Below, piece after piece: positions 55,528-62,794 of a DNA stretch of 64,000 bases. Made by a program: the position numbers and the translations under genes. The notes under the pieces are model-generated. The model had not been told where the DNA came from. It saw only the letters and a program-made list of their open reading frames with translations, and searched no databases. Source of the stretch: Vreelandella aquamarina (GTDB lineage: Bacteria > Pseudomonadota > Gammaproteobacteria > Pseudomonadales > Halomonadaceae); contig NZ_JABYQT010000003.1 in assembly GCF_020075495.1 (NCBI RefSeq), positions 62,001 through 126,000 on the forward strand, written 5' to 3'. Every line of letters begins with the position of its first letter. Position 1 is the stretch's first letter.

Positions 55528-56301
55528 ATGAGCGCAAGGACGTTACTAGAGACTGCCCCGTGCAGGACGTTGACCTGCCAGGTAACGGCCGTTGAGGATC
55601 TGAGTCCCGATATATTTGGTGTCACCCTGGAAGGTCGCGCCGAGGCGATGGCCCATGCACCCGGCCAGTACCTTGAGCTTCAGCTGGACGAACACACCTG
55701 GGTACCGTTTTCGATTGCCAGCGCCGAGAAAGGCGACGGCGTGATCGAGCTGCATATCCAGCACTGGCCCGAGCGCGATAACTCGGTACGGTTGCGCAAT
55801 TTGCTTCAAGTGGCCAACCAGTTGACCCTTCGCCTGCCAAGTGGCACGTGCGTCGTGGACCCGCAAAGCGAGCGTCCGCTTTTACTGATTGCCGCCGGCA
55901 CCGGCTTTGCGCAGATGAAAGCCATCATCGAGGCTACGCTGCGCGACCAGCCCGAGCGGCCCATCGCGCTTTGGTGGGCGGCCCGCGAGCATCGCGACCT
56001 CTACGCCGAGCACCTGGCCGCTGAGTGGGCCCAGCGCTATCCCCAGGTTAGTTTTCAGGCGGTGACCGAGTTCCCCCTGACCGAACCCCTGGCAAGCGGT
56101 AAGCGCATTCATCACCGCCAGGGCCGGGTAGACCTGGTGCTGGAAAAATCGGGGCTTGCGTTCGGTGACCACGATATCTACCTGTCGGGTTCACCCGGCA
56201 TGGTATATGCCTGCCTGGACGTTCTGGAAGCCAAGGGAGCGAAGGCCGAGCGCATCTTCTCGGATGTGTTTGCCTACGCACCGCGTCCTTCGCGCGGGTA
56301 G
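55528..56301 (+). CDS. fre: NAD(P)H-flavin reductase (Fre-like)
   Basis: A 257-residue ferredoxin-NADP reductase-fold protein: a beta-barrel flavin domain (PGQYLELQL, then PFSIASAE) and an NAD(P) domain with LLLIAAGTGFAQMKAIIE and a C-terminal IFSDVFAYAP. Fre supplies reduced flavin, including for the UbiX/UbiD system, which fits its position after ubiD. The flavin-binding motif reads VPFSIAS where Fre has RPFSMAS; loss of that Arg may weaken flavin-phosphate contact, as tolerated in enzymes using flavin as substrate. The symbol is by analogy. Confidence 0.82.
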   Translation: MSARTLLETAPCRTLTCQVTAVEDLSPDIFGVTLEGRAEAMAHAPGQYLELQLDEHTWVPFSIASAEKGDGVIELHIQHWPERDNSVRLRNLLQVANQLTLRLPSGTCVVDPQSERPLLLIAAGTGFAQMKAIIEATLRDQPERPIALWWAAREHRDLYAEHLAAEWAQRYPQVSFQAVTEFPLTEPLASGKRIHHRQGRVDLVLEKSGLAFGDHDIYLSGSPGMVYACLDVLEAKGAKAERIFSDVFAYAPRPSRG

Positions 56302-56329
56302 CGTCGAACCTTCTGGCCAAGACGAAAAC

Positions 56330-56357
56330 GGCAACTGTTTCGCGACGAACAGTTGCC
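56330..56357 (+). terminator. Terminator-like hairpin after the flavin reductase gene
   Basis: GGCAACTGTT (56330-56339) pairs perfectly with AACAGTTGCC (56348-56357), followed by ATTTGTC. The T-run is poor but the 10-bp stem and position suggest the end of rho-ubiD-fre transcription. Confidence 0.65.
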
Positions 56358-56470
56358 ATTTGTCACGCTTGAAGGCAGGATAAAGCAACGGTTTACAAAT
56401 ACGTGGCATCAAACGTCACGTTGAACGCTTGTTTTCGCAGCGCCCAGGCCTGCCAATAACCAGGATCGAC

Positions 56471-56596
56471 ATGCCAACACTCGCCTTTGCTCACTGTGCC
56501 CAATGCCTGCCCTTGGTGGCGGTGAGCGCGAGCACGCGTGGTGTTGCCTATTTTGGATATTGGTTTAGCGGCGGTGTGCCCGCGGCCGACGTCTGA
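56471..56596 (+). CDS. Putative aromatic leader peptide 1 (attenuator ORF)
   Basis: A 41-codon ORF beginning MPTLAFAHCAQ, with AGGA five bases before the ATG. Near its end the codons at 56549-56566 encode Tyr-Phe-Gly-Tyr-Trp-Phe, a cluster of five aromatic residues in six, followed by nine more sense codons and TGA. An internal GTG at 56522 could give a 24-codon version. It stands 46 nt before a strong intrinsic terminator and upstream of DAHP synthase. This is the arrangement of a leader peptide that senses charged aromatic tRNAs. Function is inferred; no known leader family is claimed. Confidence 0.65.
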   Translation: MPTLAFAHCAQCLPLVAVSASTRGVAYFGYWFSGGVPAADV

Positions 56597-56631
56597 CGTC
56601 GCGCCACCAGGCACACCCACTAGGTTGCCTG
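56573..56631 (+). promoter_or_regulatory. Mutually exclusive RNA pairings after leader 1 aromatic codons
   Basis: GGTGTGCC (56573-56580) is complementary to GGCACACC (56610-56617). The overlapping CAGGCA (56608-56613) is complementary to TGCCTG (56626-56631). Both hairpins cannot form together, and a ribosome paused on the codons at 56549-56566 would mask the first strand. No clear antiterminator strand against the terminator arm could be identified by eye. Confidence 0.45.
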
Positions 56632-56642
56632 CCGAATGTCTG

Positions 56643-56673
56643 AACCCCGGTTGGTAACCCAGCCGGGGTTTTT
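56643..56673 (+). terminator. Rho-independent terminator/attenuator before DAHP synthase
   Basis: AACCCCGG (56643-56650) pairs with CCGGGGTT (56663-56670). Inner T/G wobble and TGG/CCA pairs extend the stem to about 12 bp around a TAAC loop, ending in five Ts (56669-56673). It lies between leader ORF 1 and leader ORF 2, on the path of transcription into the DAHP synthase gene. Confidence 0.88.
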
Positions 56674-56745
56674 GCGTTCAGCACCTTTTGTTCAATGCTA
56701 TCGGCCTTATTCAACGCCATAGAAACGTCATCAAGGAGCGGCACC

Positions 56746-56907
56746 ATGACTTATCGCGCTTATCAATACGCTACTGCAACCGGCTATGTGGGCTATGGCT
56801 GGCGATTTAGCGACGCGCGGTCGGTGCCAGCTGCCACCTCCGACCGCGCCTGCCTGGGTGGTAATGCCAGTCAACGATGTCACGCGAGTCCGGAGAATCC
56901 TTCATGA
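56746..56907 (+). CDS. Putative tyrosine-rich leader peptide 2, coupled to DAHP synthase
   Basis: A 53-codon ORF with an AAGGAG site seven bases before its ATG. It starts MTYRAYQYATATGYVGYGWRF: Tyr at codons 3, 6, 8, 14 and 17, plus Trp19 and Phe21. The rest (SDARSVPAATSDRACLGG onward) has no recognisable character. Its TGA (56905-56907) overlaps the DAHP synthase ATG (56904-56906). The Tyr enrichment, good ribosome-binding site and ATGA coupling argue for a regulatory leader sensing tyrosyl-tRNA, but no experiment or homologue is known to me. Confidence 0.65.
   Translation: MTYRAYQYATATGYVGYGWRFSDARSVPAATSDRACLGGNASQRCHASPENPS
56815..56849 (+). promoter_or_regulatory. GC-rich hairpin inside leader ORF 2
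   Basis: GCGCGGTCGG (56815-56824) is the exact complement of CCGACCGCGC (56840-56849), with a 15-nt loop. It begins about 20 nt after the last Tyr codon. Its 3' arm includes CTCCG (56838-56842), which could instead pair with CGGAG (56891-56895), the ribosome-binding site of DAHP synthase. Confidence 0.6.
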
Positions 56908-57974
56908 ATGCCCCAGCAAGCCCAGCCCTGAACATGAAACCTACTGCCTCTACCCCCACGGCCAGTGTTACTACACCGCTACCTACCCCTGCCCAGCTGC
57001 GCCAGAGTGTATCAATAGATGCTGCGCTTGCGCGGCAGGTGTCCAGCCAGCGCCAGGCGGTGCACGACATTCTGAACGGCCTGGATGATCGCCTGCTGGT
57101 GGTGGTGGGCCCATGCTCGATACATGACCCGGACGCAGCGCTCGAGTACGCCGACCGCCTGGCGGTGCTTGGCGAGCAGATAAGCGAGCGGCTGCTGCCG
57201 GTGATGCGTGTCTACGTTGAAAAGCCGCGCACCACCGTGGGCTGGAAGGGGCTTGCCTACGACCCGGACCTGGACGGTCGCGGCGACATGGCTCGGGGCA
57301 TCACGCTATCGCGGGAACTGATGCACGCCGTGGCCGCCCGCGGTCTGCCCGTGGCCACCGAGCTTCTACAGCCCATGCTCGCGCCTTACCTGGATGATCT
57401 GTTGAGCTGGGTCGCCATCGGCGCGCGCACCACCGAGTCCCAGCTGCATCGCGAGCTGGCAAGCGATCTGGCGGCGGCGGTCGGCTTCAAGAATGCCACC
57501 AGCGGCGATGTACAAGTCGCCATTGACGCCATGCAGGCCGCCGCGCACGGCCATCAGCGCTTTGCTCAGGATGCCAATGGGCGTCCGGTGATGCAGCAAA
57601 GCGCCGGCAACCCGCATACCCATGTCGTGCTGCGCGGCGGGCATGGCGAGCCAAACTATCAGGCCCGCCACGTGCAGGCCGCTGTCAAGGCGCTTTCTCA
57701 GGCAGGCCAGAACCCCCGCCTGATGGTCGATTGCAGTCATGCCAACGCGCGCAAGGATCACCGTCGTCAGCATGACGTCATGCTCGATGTCCTGGCCCAG
57801 CGCCAGGCCGGCAACGCCAATCTGGTTGCGCTGATGCTGGAAAGCCACTTGTTCGAGGGCAAGCAGCCGTTGAATACCGCCGCGCTGCGTTACGGTGTAT
57901 CCGTGACCGATGCCTGTATCGGCTGGGAAGCCACCGAGCGACTGCTGAAAAGCGCCGCCGAGCGATTGGGCTGA
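56904..57974 (+). CDS. aroF: 3-deoxy-7-phosphoheptulonate (DAHP) synthase, class I
   Basis: Condenses phosphoenolpyruvate and erythrose-4-phosphate, the first committed step to Phe, Tyr, Trp and other aromatics. 356 residues of the AroF/G/H type. After a low-complexity Thr/Pro-rich N-terminal extension come LLVVVGPCSIHDPDAALEYA, VEKPRTTVGWKGL, SWVAIGARTTESQ, VGFKNATSGD, MVDCSHANARKD and the C-terminal YGVSVTDACIGWE. Metal ligands (Cys of GPCSIHD, His, Glu, Asp) are present. The ATG at 56904 has CGGAGA upstream; an ATG at 56877 would overlap leader 2. The AroF (Tyr-sensitive) symbol is inferred from the Tyr-rich leader and is provisional. Confidence 0.9.
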   Translation: MNAPASPALNMKPTASTPTASVTTPLPTPAQLRQSVSIDAALARQVSSQRQAVHDILNGLDDRLLVVVGPCSIHDPDAALEYADRLAVLGEQISERLLPVMRVYVEKPRTTVGWKGLAYDPDLDGRGDMARGITLSRELMHAVAARGLPVATELLQPMLAPYLDDLLSWVAIGARTTESQLHRELASDLAAAVGFKNATSGDVQVAIDAMQAAAHGHQRFAQDANGRPVMQQSAGNPHTHVVLRGGHGEPNYQARHVQAAVKALSQAGQNPRLMVDCSHANARKDHRRQHDVMLDVLAQRQAGNANLVALMLESHLFEGKQPLNTAALRYGVSVTDACIGWEATERLLKSAAERLG

Positions 57975-58055
57975 TACCCAAAGGAAGGCTTGTCTGCCCC
58001 GGCCAGCCCCGTATCATAGGCAGCATTGGCATATACGTCAGGCAAGAGGTGGGTC

Positions 58056-58568
58056 ATGGTATTTACCCTGGAGCAGCAAGCGTCACACAACTACCGTCGC
58101 AAGGCGCGCATGATCAGTATCGCCATGGCGGGCCAGCTGGTCATTTTCGGCATGCTGTTCTCGATGCTGCTGACCTCGACCTTTGGCAGCAGCCCGTGGC
58201 TTTACGCCCTGGGGATCGTGCTGGGCCTGCTCGCCACCAGCGCCTTGTTTGCGGTACTGCGCGAGCGCCCGTGGATGGCAGAAATGCGCTACGTGTGGCA
58301 ACTCAGGCAGCATCTGGCGCAGATCAGCGGCTTTCTGCCCACGTTGCGCGGCGCGATGGAAGAGGATAACCGCGCCGCACTGGATATCGTGACGTTCTAC
58401 CATGCGGGCGTAGCGCAGCTGGCCACGCTCAATGGCCGCACGCCGCCCAAGGATGCTGCCTGGATTGCCGAAGCAACATATCTGGCCGAAAAGCGTGAGG
58501 CGCTTGGGCTACCGGCGCAGGTCGAGCGCTTCGATCCGCAGGATCTGCACGCCTTCAAGCGAAGCTGA
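58056..58568 (+). CDS. DUF3087-like inner-membrane protein
   Basis: A 170-residue protein with a short basic N-terminus (EQQASHNYRRKARM), two hydrophobic helices (about 22-42 and 49-68) and a soluble C-terminal domain of about 100 residues (LRQHLAQISGFLP, TFYHAGVAQLATLNGRTP). The pattern resembles DUF3087 proteins of pseudomonads and Halomonas, which have no known function. The ATG at 58056 follows AAGAGGTGGG. It stands alone between DAHP synthase and a lipoprotein gene. Confidence 0.72.
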   Translation: MVFTLEQQASHNYRRKARMISIAMAGQLVIFGMLFSMLLTSTFGSSPWLYALGIVLGLLATSALFAVLRERPWMAEMRYVWQLRQHLAQISGFLPTLRGAMEEDNRAALDIVTFYHAGVAQLATLNGRTPPKDAAWIAEATYLAEKREALGLPAQVERFDPQDLHAFKRS

Positions 58569-58617
58569 GGCTGACACGACATCAAAAAAATGAATTATCG
58601 GTAATAGGGAGCAGGGA

Positions 58618-59346
58618 ATGACGCGGGGGTTACACCTTATTCAATGGATGGGAGCGGGCATGGTGGCTTTGGCGCTGGCTGGCTGTGCCGCTAATCAGGC
58701 GCCGGATGCCGCACCCGTCAAGACCACGGTGAACAGCAGCGCACCGCTTTTGCCCTCGATGCTGTTTGCAGGCACCGCCGAGCGCTTTCAGGGGTGGCAC
58801 TGTACGCCAGCCAATCAGCATCTGGTAAGTGCCACCAACGCACAGGATCTGCGCCTGTGGTCATTGCACGGCGCCTGGCGTCTGCCCCAGGCCGTGGTTG
58901 CCAGCGGCGCCCGCTACCAGAATGGCAAGATCAGCTTCTGGAACCGTGGTGAGCAAGCCATGGTGGAAACCCCGCGAGGCCAGTTGCAGTGCACGCTGGG
59001 CGAGCAGAGAAAGGGGCTCACGCGCAGCGAGAAGCCGGGGGTGATGTTCTTTGGCCAGGGCAACGAACCCGGCTGGACCGTTGCGCTCGCCCACGATGCG
59101 CCCACGATGAAGATGGCGTTCGACTATGATGACGAGCGTATCGAGCTTCCCTATATCATCAGCGTCATGGATAACGATGCAGGCCGGGTCGTGCTTGAAA
59201 ATGCCCGGGTGGAGCCTTTCTTCCGGCTGCGCATCGAAGCCGCCGCCTGTTTTGATACCCTGAGCGGACAGCCATTCCCGTCGCGCGTTACCCTCAGCTA
59301 CGGCGGTGAACAGTACAGCGGCTGCGGGCAGGGGATCGCACCTTAG
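58618..59346 (+). CDS. Lipoprotein with MliC-like and COG3650-like domains
   Basis: A 242-residue lipoprotein; the lipobox LALAGC places the modified Cys at residue 23. Residues about 58-128 look like an MliC/PliC lysozyme-inhibitor domain (WHCTP with Cys62, KISFWNRGEQAMVE, Cys125 forming the expected disulphide). Residues about 140-238 begin VMFFGQGNEPGWTV, the hallmark of the COG3650 lipoprotein domain of unknown role. The arrangement suggests an envelope protein protecting against host or environmental lysozyme; domain calls are by eye. GGAG precedes the ATG. Confidence 0.75.
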   Translation: MTRGLHLIQWMGAGMVALALAGCAANQAPDAAPVKTTVNSSAPLLPSMLFAGTAERFQGWHCTPANQHLVSATNAQDLRLWSLHGAWRLPQAVVASGARYQNGKISFWNRGEQAMVETPRGQLQCTLGEQRKGLTRSEKPGVMFFGQGNEPGWTVALAHDAPTMKMAFDYDDERIELPYIISVMDNDAGRVVLENARVEPFFRLRIEAAACFDTLSGQPFPSRVTLSYGGEQYSGCGQGIAP

Positions 59347-59381
59347 TATTCATAGTATCCAGCCGTAGGTTTGATCAACAC

Positions 59382-60452
59382 CTAGCAGCGGTAGGAGAAG
59401 CGCTCGACCCGCCAGTGCGACGCCACAAAGTCACTTGCGCAGAGTGCCGTGACGTTACCCGTGGCGCGCTCGGCAAGTCGTGAGAGCGTTGCCAGGCTGA
59501 TGCCGCGAGGCGATTCGACCGCCTCGCTGGTGGCTACCGGTACCCAGCGGCCATCTTCACGCGTTGCCAGGGTGAAGCTGAAGGGGTGAAAGCCTGGAAA
59601 GCCCAGACGGATATCGGTTGCCACCAGCGTCTGCCGGCCATCGATCAGATGCACGTCGTAGCGCAGAAACGGCCCGCTAAACCACGCCAGACGCTGACCC
59701 AGCGGGCCGGCGAGTGCATCTTCCTCAAGCCCTGCATTGCGCCACAGCACCTCCAGCTGGGGCAAGCGCGGTGTATCCAGTACGCTGATCAAGCTCTCGT
59801 AGTAGAGGTCATCGTTCACCACGGTGGCGCGCCAGAGCAGGATATTGAACGGCGTTGGCTGAATCAATACCGATGACTGGCTCAGCCCTTGTGCCGCCAG
59901 GGCTGGTGCAAGGCGTTGCTCTACATGCCACTTTGCTCCTGCCGCCAGTACGAGGTAAAAGCTCGACGCCACAAGCCCCCATGTGCAGTACTTGCGGACT
60001 CGTTTTGATGCAAGCGCCGTGCCCAGGCCAATCAGCAGTGCCAGGGTATATACCGGGTCGATGATAAAGATGATCGGCCAGGCAGAGGGCGGTATATCCA
60101 GTGGCCAGAAAAGCTGTGTGCCGTAGGTCGTCAAGGCATCCAGCAGTGGATGGGTGACCAGGCAGAGGGTAAAGAAGCTCCACCAGTGAATCAGGGCAAT
60201 ATCCCGTCTAGGGGCAAAGCGCTTGCACAACAGTGCCAGCAGCGTGGCAAGGCCGGTCAGCGTGAACAGCGAATGGGAGAAGCCGCGGTGTTCTGTCACG
60301 TTGGCAATGGCATCGCCGTAATCCAGCGCCACGTCAAGATCAGGCAGAGTGCCGAGCAGGGCGCCAATCAGCACGGCCTTGCGTCCCAGGCGACGGCCCA
60401 ATACCGCGCCCCCCACCGCAGCGCCCAGTGCCGCCTGTGTAATTGAGTCCAC
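59382..60452 (-). CDS. YdjM-family membrane-bound metal-dependent hydrolase
   Basis: A 356-residue polytopic membrane protein of the YdjM/DUF457 group. It starts MDSITQAALGAAVGGAVLGRR and contains the metal-binding pattern TLPDLDVALDY, HRGFSHSLF and THPLLDALTTYGT. About four to five membrane helices occupy residues 1-175, followed by a soluble C-terminal domain of about 170 residues. Substrate unknown. E. coli YdjM is LexA-controlled, but no LexA box was seen upstream here. Convergent with the lipoprotein gene and divergent from the glyoxalase gene. Confidence 0.88.
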   Translation of the reverse strand: MDSITQAALGAAVGGAVLGRRLGRKAVLIGALLGTLPDLDVALDYGDAIANVTEHRGFSHSLFTLTGLATLLALLCKRFAPRRDIALIHWWSFFTLCLVTHPLLDALTTYGTQLFWPLDIPPSAWPIIFIIDPVYTLALLIGLGTALASKRVRKYCTWGLVASSFYLVLAAGAKWHVEQRLAPALAAQGLSQSSVLIQPTPFNILLWRATVVNDDLYYESLISVLDTPRLPQLEVLWRNAGLEEDALAGPLGQRLAWFSGPFLRYDVHLIDGRQTLVATDIRLGFPGFHPFSFTLATREDGRWVPVATSEAVESPRGISLATLSRLAERATGNVTALCASDFVASHWRVERFSYRC

Positions 60453-60659
60453 TGGTTTCTCCTTGGGGGTGCCCCGTCAGCATGACCTCTTGATTTTTAT
60501 TATACAGAGTTTTGGGTTTTGTTCCTCCTTGTCACATATCTGTAAATAGGCAGTGCATGATCCGGGCAAGGTACGTGAGGCTGGCTGCTGGGCAATGCCT
60601 CTCTTCCCACGCTATGATGAGCGCTGAATCGACCTCGATCGTCTAGACAAGGAGTTGGC

Positions 60660-61100
60660 ATGCAGTATTTACACACCATGGTGCGCATCACGGATATAGA
60701 CGCCTCATTGCGCTTTTACTGTGACCTGCTGGGGCTCAAGGAAGTGCGTCGCAAGGAGAGCGAAAAGGGCCGCTTTACGCTGATCTTTCTGGCTGCGCCG
60801 GACGATGAGGAGCGCTCGACCCGACTGACGGCCCCCGAGCTTGAACTGACCTACAACTGGGATCCGGAGGAGTACACCGGCGGGCGTAATTTCGGTCATC
60901 TGGCCTACCGCGTCGACGATATCTACGCCCTGTGCCAGAAGCTTCAGGATAATGGCGTAACCATCAACCGGCCGCCTCGCGATGGCCATATGGCGTTTGT
61001 CAAATCGCCGGACGGTATCTCCATCGAACTCCTTCAGAAAGGCGATGCACTACCGCCCCAGGAGCCGTGGGCGTCCATGGAAAACAGCGGTAGCTGGTAA
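60660..61100 (+). CDS. Glyoxalase I-type VOC protein (lactoylglutathione lyase-like)
   Basis: A 146-residue vicinal-oxygen-chelate protein starting [32 protein letters not shown]. The expected metal ligands can be placed: His5, a Glu in LELTYNW, His in [10 protein letters not shown] and Glu in SIELLQKG. The text matches gammaproteobacterial GloA quite closely, so isomerisation of the methylglyoxal-glutathione hemithioacetal is likely. The AAGGAG site is immediately upstream. The META lipoprotein gene follows after 11 nt, so an operon is probable. Confidence 0.88.
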   Translation: MQYLHTMVRITDIDASLRFYCDLLGLKEVRRKESEKGRFTLIFLAAPDDEERSTRLTAPELELTYNWDPEEYTGGRNFGHLAYRVDDIYALCQKLQDNGVTINRPPRDGHMAFVKSPDGISIELLQKGDALPPQEPWASMENSGSW

Positions 61101-61111
61101 GGGGAAGCGAG

Positions 61112-61576
61112 ATGCCCATGAGAAAACACGCTTGCCGGCGGCTGTTGCTGCTGGCACTCAGTGCCTTGATGCTCAGTGCCTGCAGCAGTACGCCGCAGGA
61201 ACCGCAGCTCAACGGTACGCCACAAAGCTCCGGCCTCTCGGGGCCGGTGGTGGAGCAGCGCTGGAATCTGTTGCTGGTAGGCACCGATGAGCGGCTATCG
61301 TTTGCAGAAGCGCCGTTCTTTACCATCTCACGCGACGGCAAGGTAGCCGGCTTTGATGGCTGCAACCGCTTCACCGGGCACGTCAGTCTAGGCGAAAGCC
61401 AGCGCATCGATTTTGAAGGCCTTGCCACCACGCGCATGGCGTGCTCGAACCTGGCAGACGCCAAGCGGGTCACGGATATGCTGGACAGCGCCTACCGCTA
61501 TCTGATCGATCATGACCGTCTGGTCTTTTTCGGGCCCGACAGCCGCGTACTTGGCGGCTGGCGCGAGGGTAAATAG
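61112..61576 (+). CDS. META-domain lipoprotein (HslJ-like)
   Basis: A 154-residue predicted lipoprotein with basic start MPMRKHACRR, hydrophobic stretch and lipobox LMLSAC (Cys24). The C-terminal 110 residues form a META domain with GFDGCNRFTGHV and TRMAC, the two Cys likely disulphide-bonded, as in E. coli HslJ. HslJ-type proteins are envelope proteins linked to heat or novobiocin resistance in E. coli; the role here is unknown. Adjacent to the glyoxalase gene (11 nt). Confidence 0.85.
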   Translation: MPMRKHACRRLLLLALSALMLSACSSTPQEPQLNGTPQSSGLSGPVVEQRWNLLLVGTDERLSFAEAPFFTISRDGKVAGFDGCNRFTGHVSLGESQRIDFEGLATTRMACSNLADAKRVTDMLDSAYRYLIDHDRLVFFGPDSRVLGGWREGK

Positions 61577-61782
61577 ACTGCTTTCTCTCGAGCACCAGGC
61601 CTGCTGATAGGCAAAGCTCCTCGGCAACCGCTCAGCAGGCTATTTTTAACCATAATAACGCTTGATCTAGATTAATTTTCAGGCGTGCTGGATAGCAATG
61701 TTAATAAAGAAACATTCATTATGCCGTGCTGTGGATCACCTGTTTTAGATATCGCGATGTCTTAAATGATCAGCCCAGGCGC

Positions 61783-62721
61783 CTAGCTGGCATCATTAAA
61801 AGAGTAACGAGTGCCAATGAATGGCGGATTTTCATGAGTGTTTTCTAATTTAATTATTGCCGTGCTTAAACTTCTGGCAAGCGTTAATGCCATATCAGTT
61901 TCGCAGGCCAACCAATGGCTTAACCGTTGCGGTTCCATTCCGTCCGCCATCTGGTTCATCAATGTACGTGCTCGAAATAGCAACAGCCAACCGTCATCCT
62001 GGCCAGTACCGCTTAGCTGAACTGCTAGCGTATCCTGATAGTAAATTACCTCTTCACTAATGTCTGGCTTGACGCTCTCATCCTTTAACAAGGGGAGCAG
62101 GGCGCGCAGCTCATCTTTGGATGGGCAGGTGCCAAGACGATGAACATCGCTCTGGTAGAAAAGGCACATTCCGCTGGCCTGGCAGGTAGCAAGCCAGCGT
62201 TCTGCGTAACGTTCCATTATCTGGCTGATGGATTCAAGTCTTTGAATGTCATGGATAATTAATGAGTGTATCGCCTTGAGGCAGGCCTGCTGATCCGCCA
62301 TTCGCCTGGCATCAAGCAGCCGCCACTGATGGGTGGCTATCTCCATCAATGCCTCGACGTCACGCGCAGATTCTGCCTTCGCTGCAGGCGAGTAACCGAC
62401 ATAAGCCAGTACCTGATGTTTGTCTTTTAGCGTACGATAAGCGAGCGACGTATCGATCAGCTCCTGCACGCTGCAGACGGAAAGTAGTTGGTGATCCGTT
62501 TTAGTTATATTTTTCAAAGGGGAGTGGTAAACCAGTTCCAATCGCTTTTTGGGAAGACATTGATAGATGACGATCGGATGGGTTTTATCGTTCACGAGGG
62601 CGTGAAGCGCTTTGACTAGTTGCTCAAAAAGTTCGTCATGGCCGGAGGCCGACAAGAGTAAAAAGCCTTGGTCGTGAAAATTCTCAGAACGCCAATCCGG
62701 TAGGTAAGATATTTCACTCAT
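61783..62721 (-). CDS. Unknown protein with phytochrome PHY/GAF-like C-terminal half
   Basis: A 312-residue soluble protein. The first 120 residues are not recognised. From about 125 a long helix (EIATHQWRLLDARR) leads to a region resembling phytochrome PHY domains: ASGMCLFYQSDVHRLGTCPSKDELRALLPLL (183-212), the GWLLLFRARTLMNQ segment (244-257) and a closing helix (DMALTLARSLSTAIIKLE). No chromophore-binding GAF Cys/PAS motif, kinase or GGDEF domain is visible, so it would be a truncated or repurposed sensory module. Base composition is visibly more AT-rich than the neighbours. Divergent from the HTH regulator gene. The domain call is tentative. Confidence 0.6.
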   Translation of the reverse strand: MSEISYLPDWRSENFHDQGFLLLSASGHDELFEQLVKALHALVNDKTHPIVIYQCLPKKRLELVYHSPLKNITKTDHQLLSVCSVQELIDTSLAYRTLKDKHQVLAYVGYSPAAKAESARDVEALMEIATHQWRLLDARRMADQQACLKAIHSLIIHDIQRLESISQIMERYAERWLATCQASGMCLFYQSDVHRLGTCPSKDELRALLPLLKDESVKPDISEEVIYYQDTLAVQLSGTGQDDGWLLLFRARTLMNQMADGMEPQRLSHWLACETDMALTLARSLSTAIIKLENTHENPPFIGTRYSFNDAS

Positions 62722-62794
62722 TTGAACCTCCAGCTCAGCATCAAGTCCTGCACTTTCAGCTTCGAGAAGCGTGAAGTGTAAAATACGACTTTAC

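Noticed and set aside
56381-56397. TyrR/PhhR-type box (GATAAA...TTTACA) ahead of leader 1
   Set aside because: Only the right half matches the TGTAAA-N6-TTTACA consensus and the spacing is seven, so it is not reported as an operator.
56393-56620. 75-codon minus-strand ORF over leader 1
   Set aside because: No ribosome-binding site or recognisable domain; the plus-strand leader with aromatic run and downstream terminator explains the region better.
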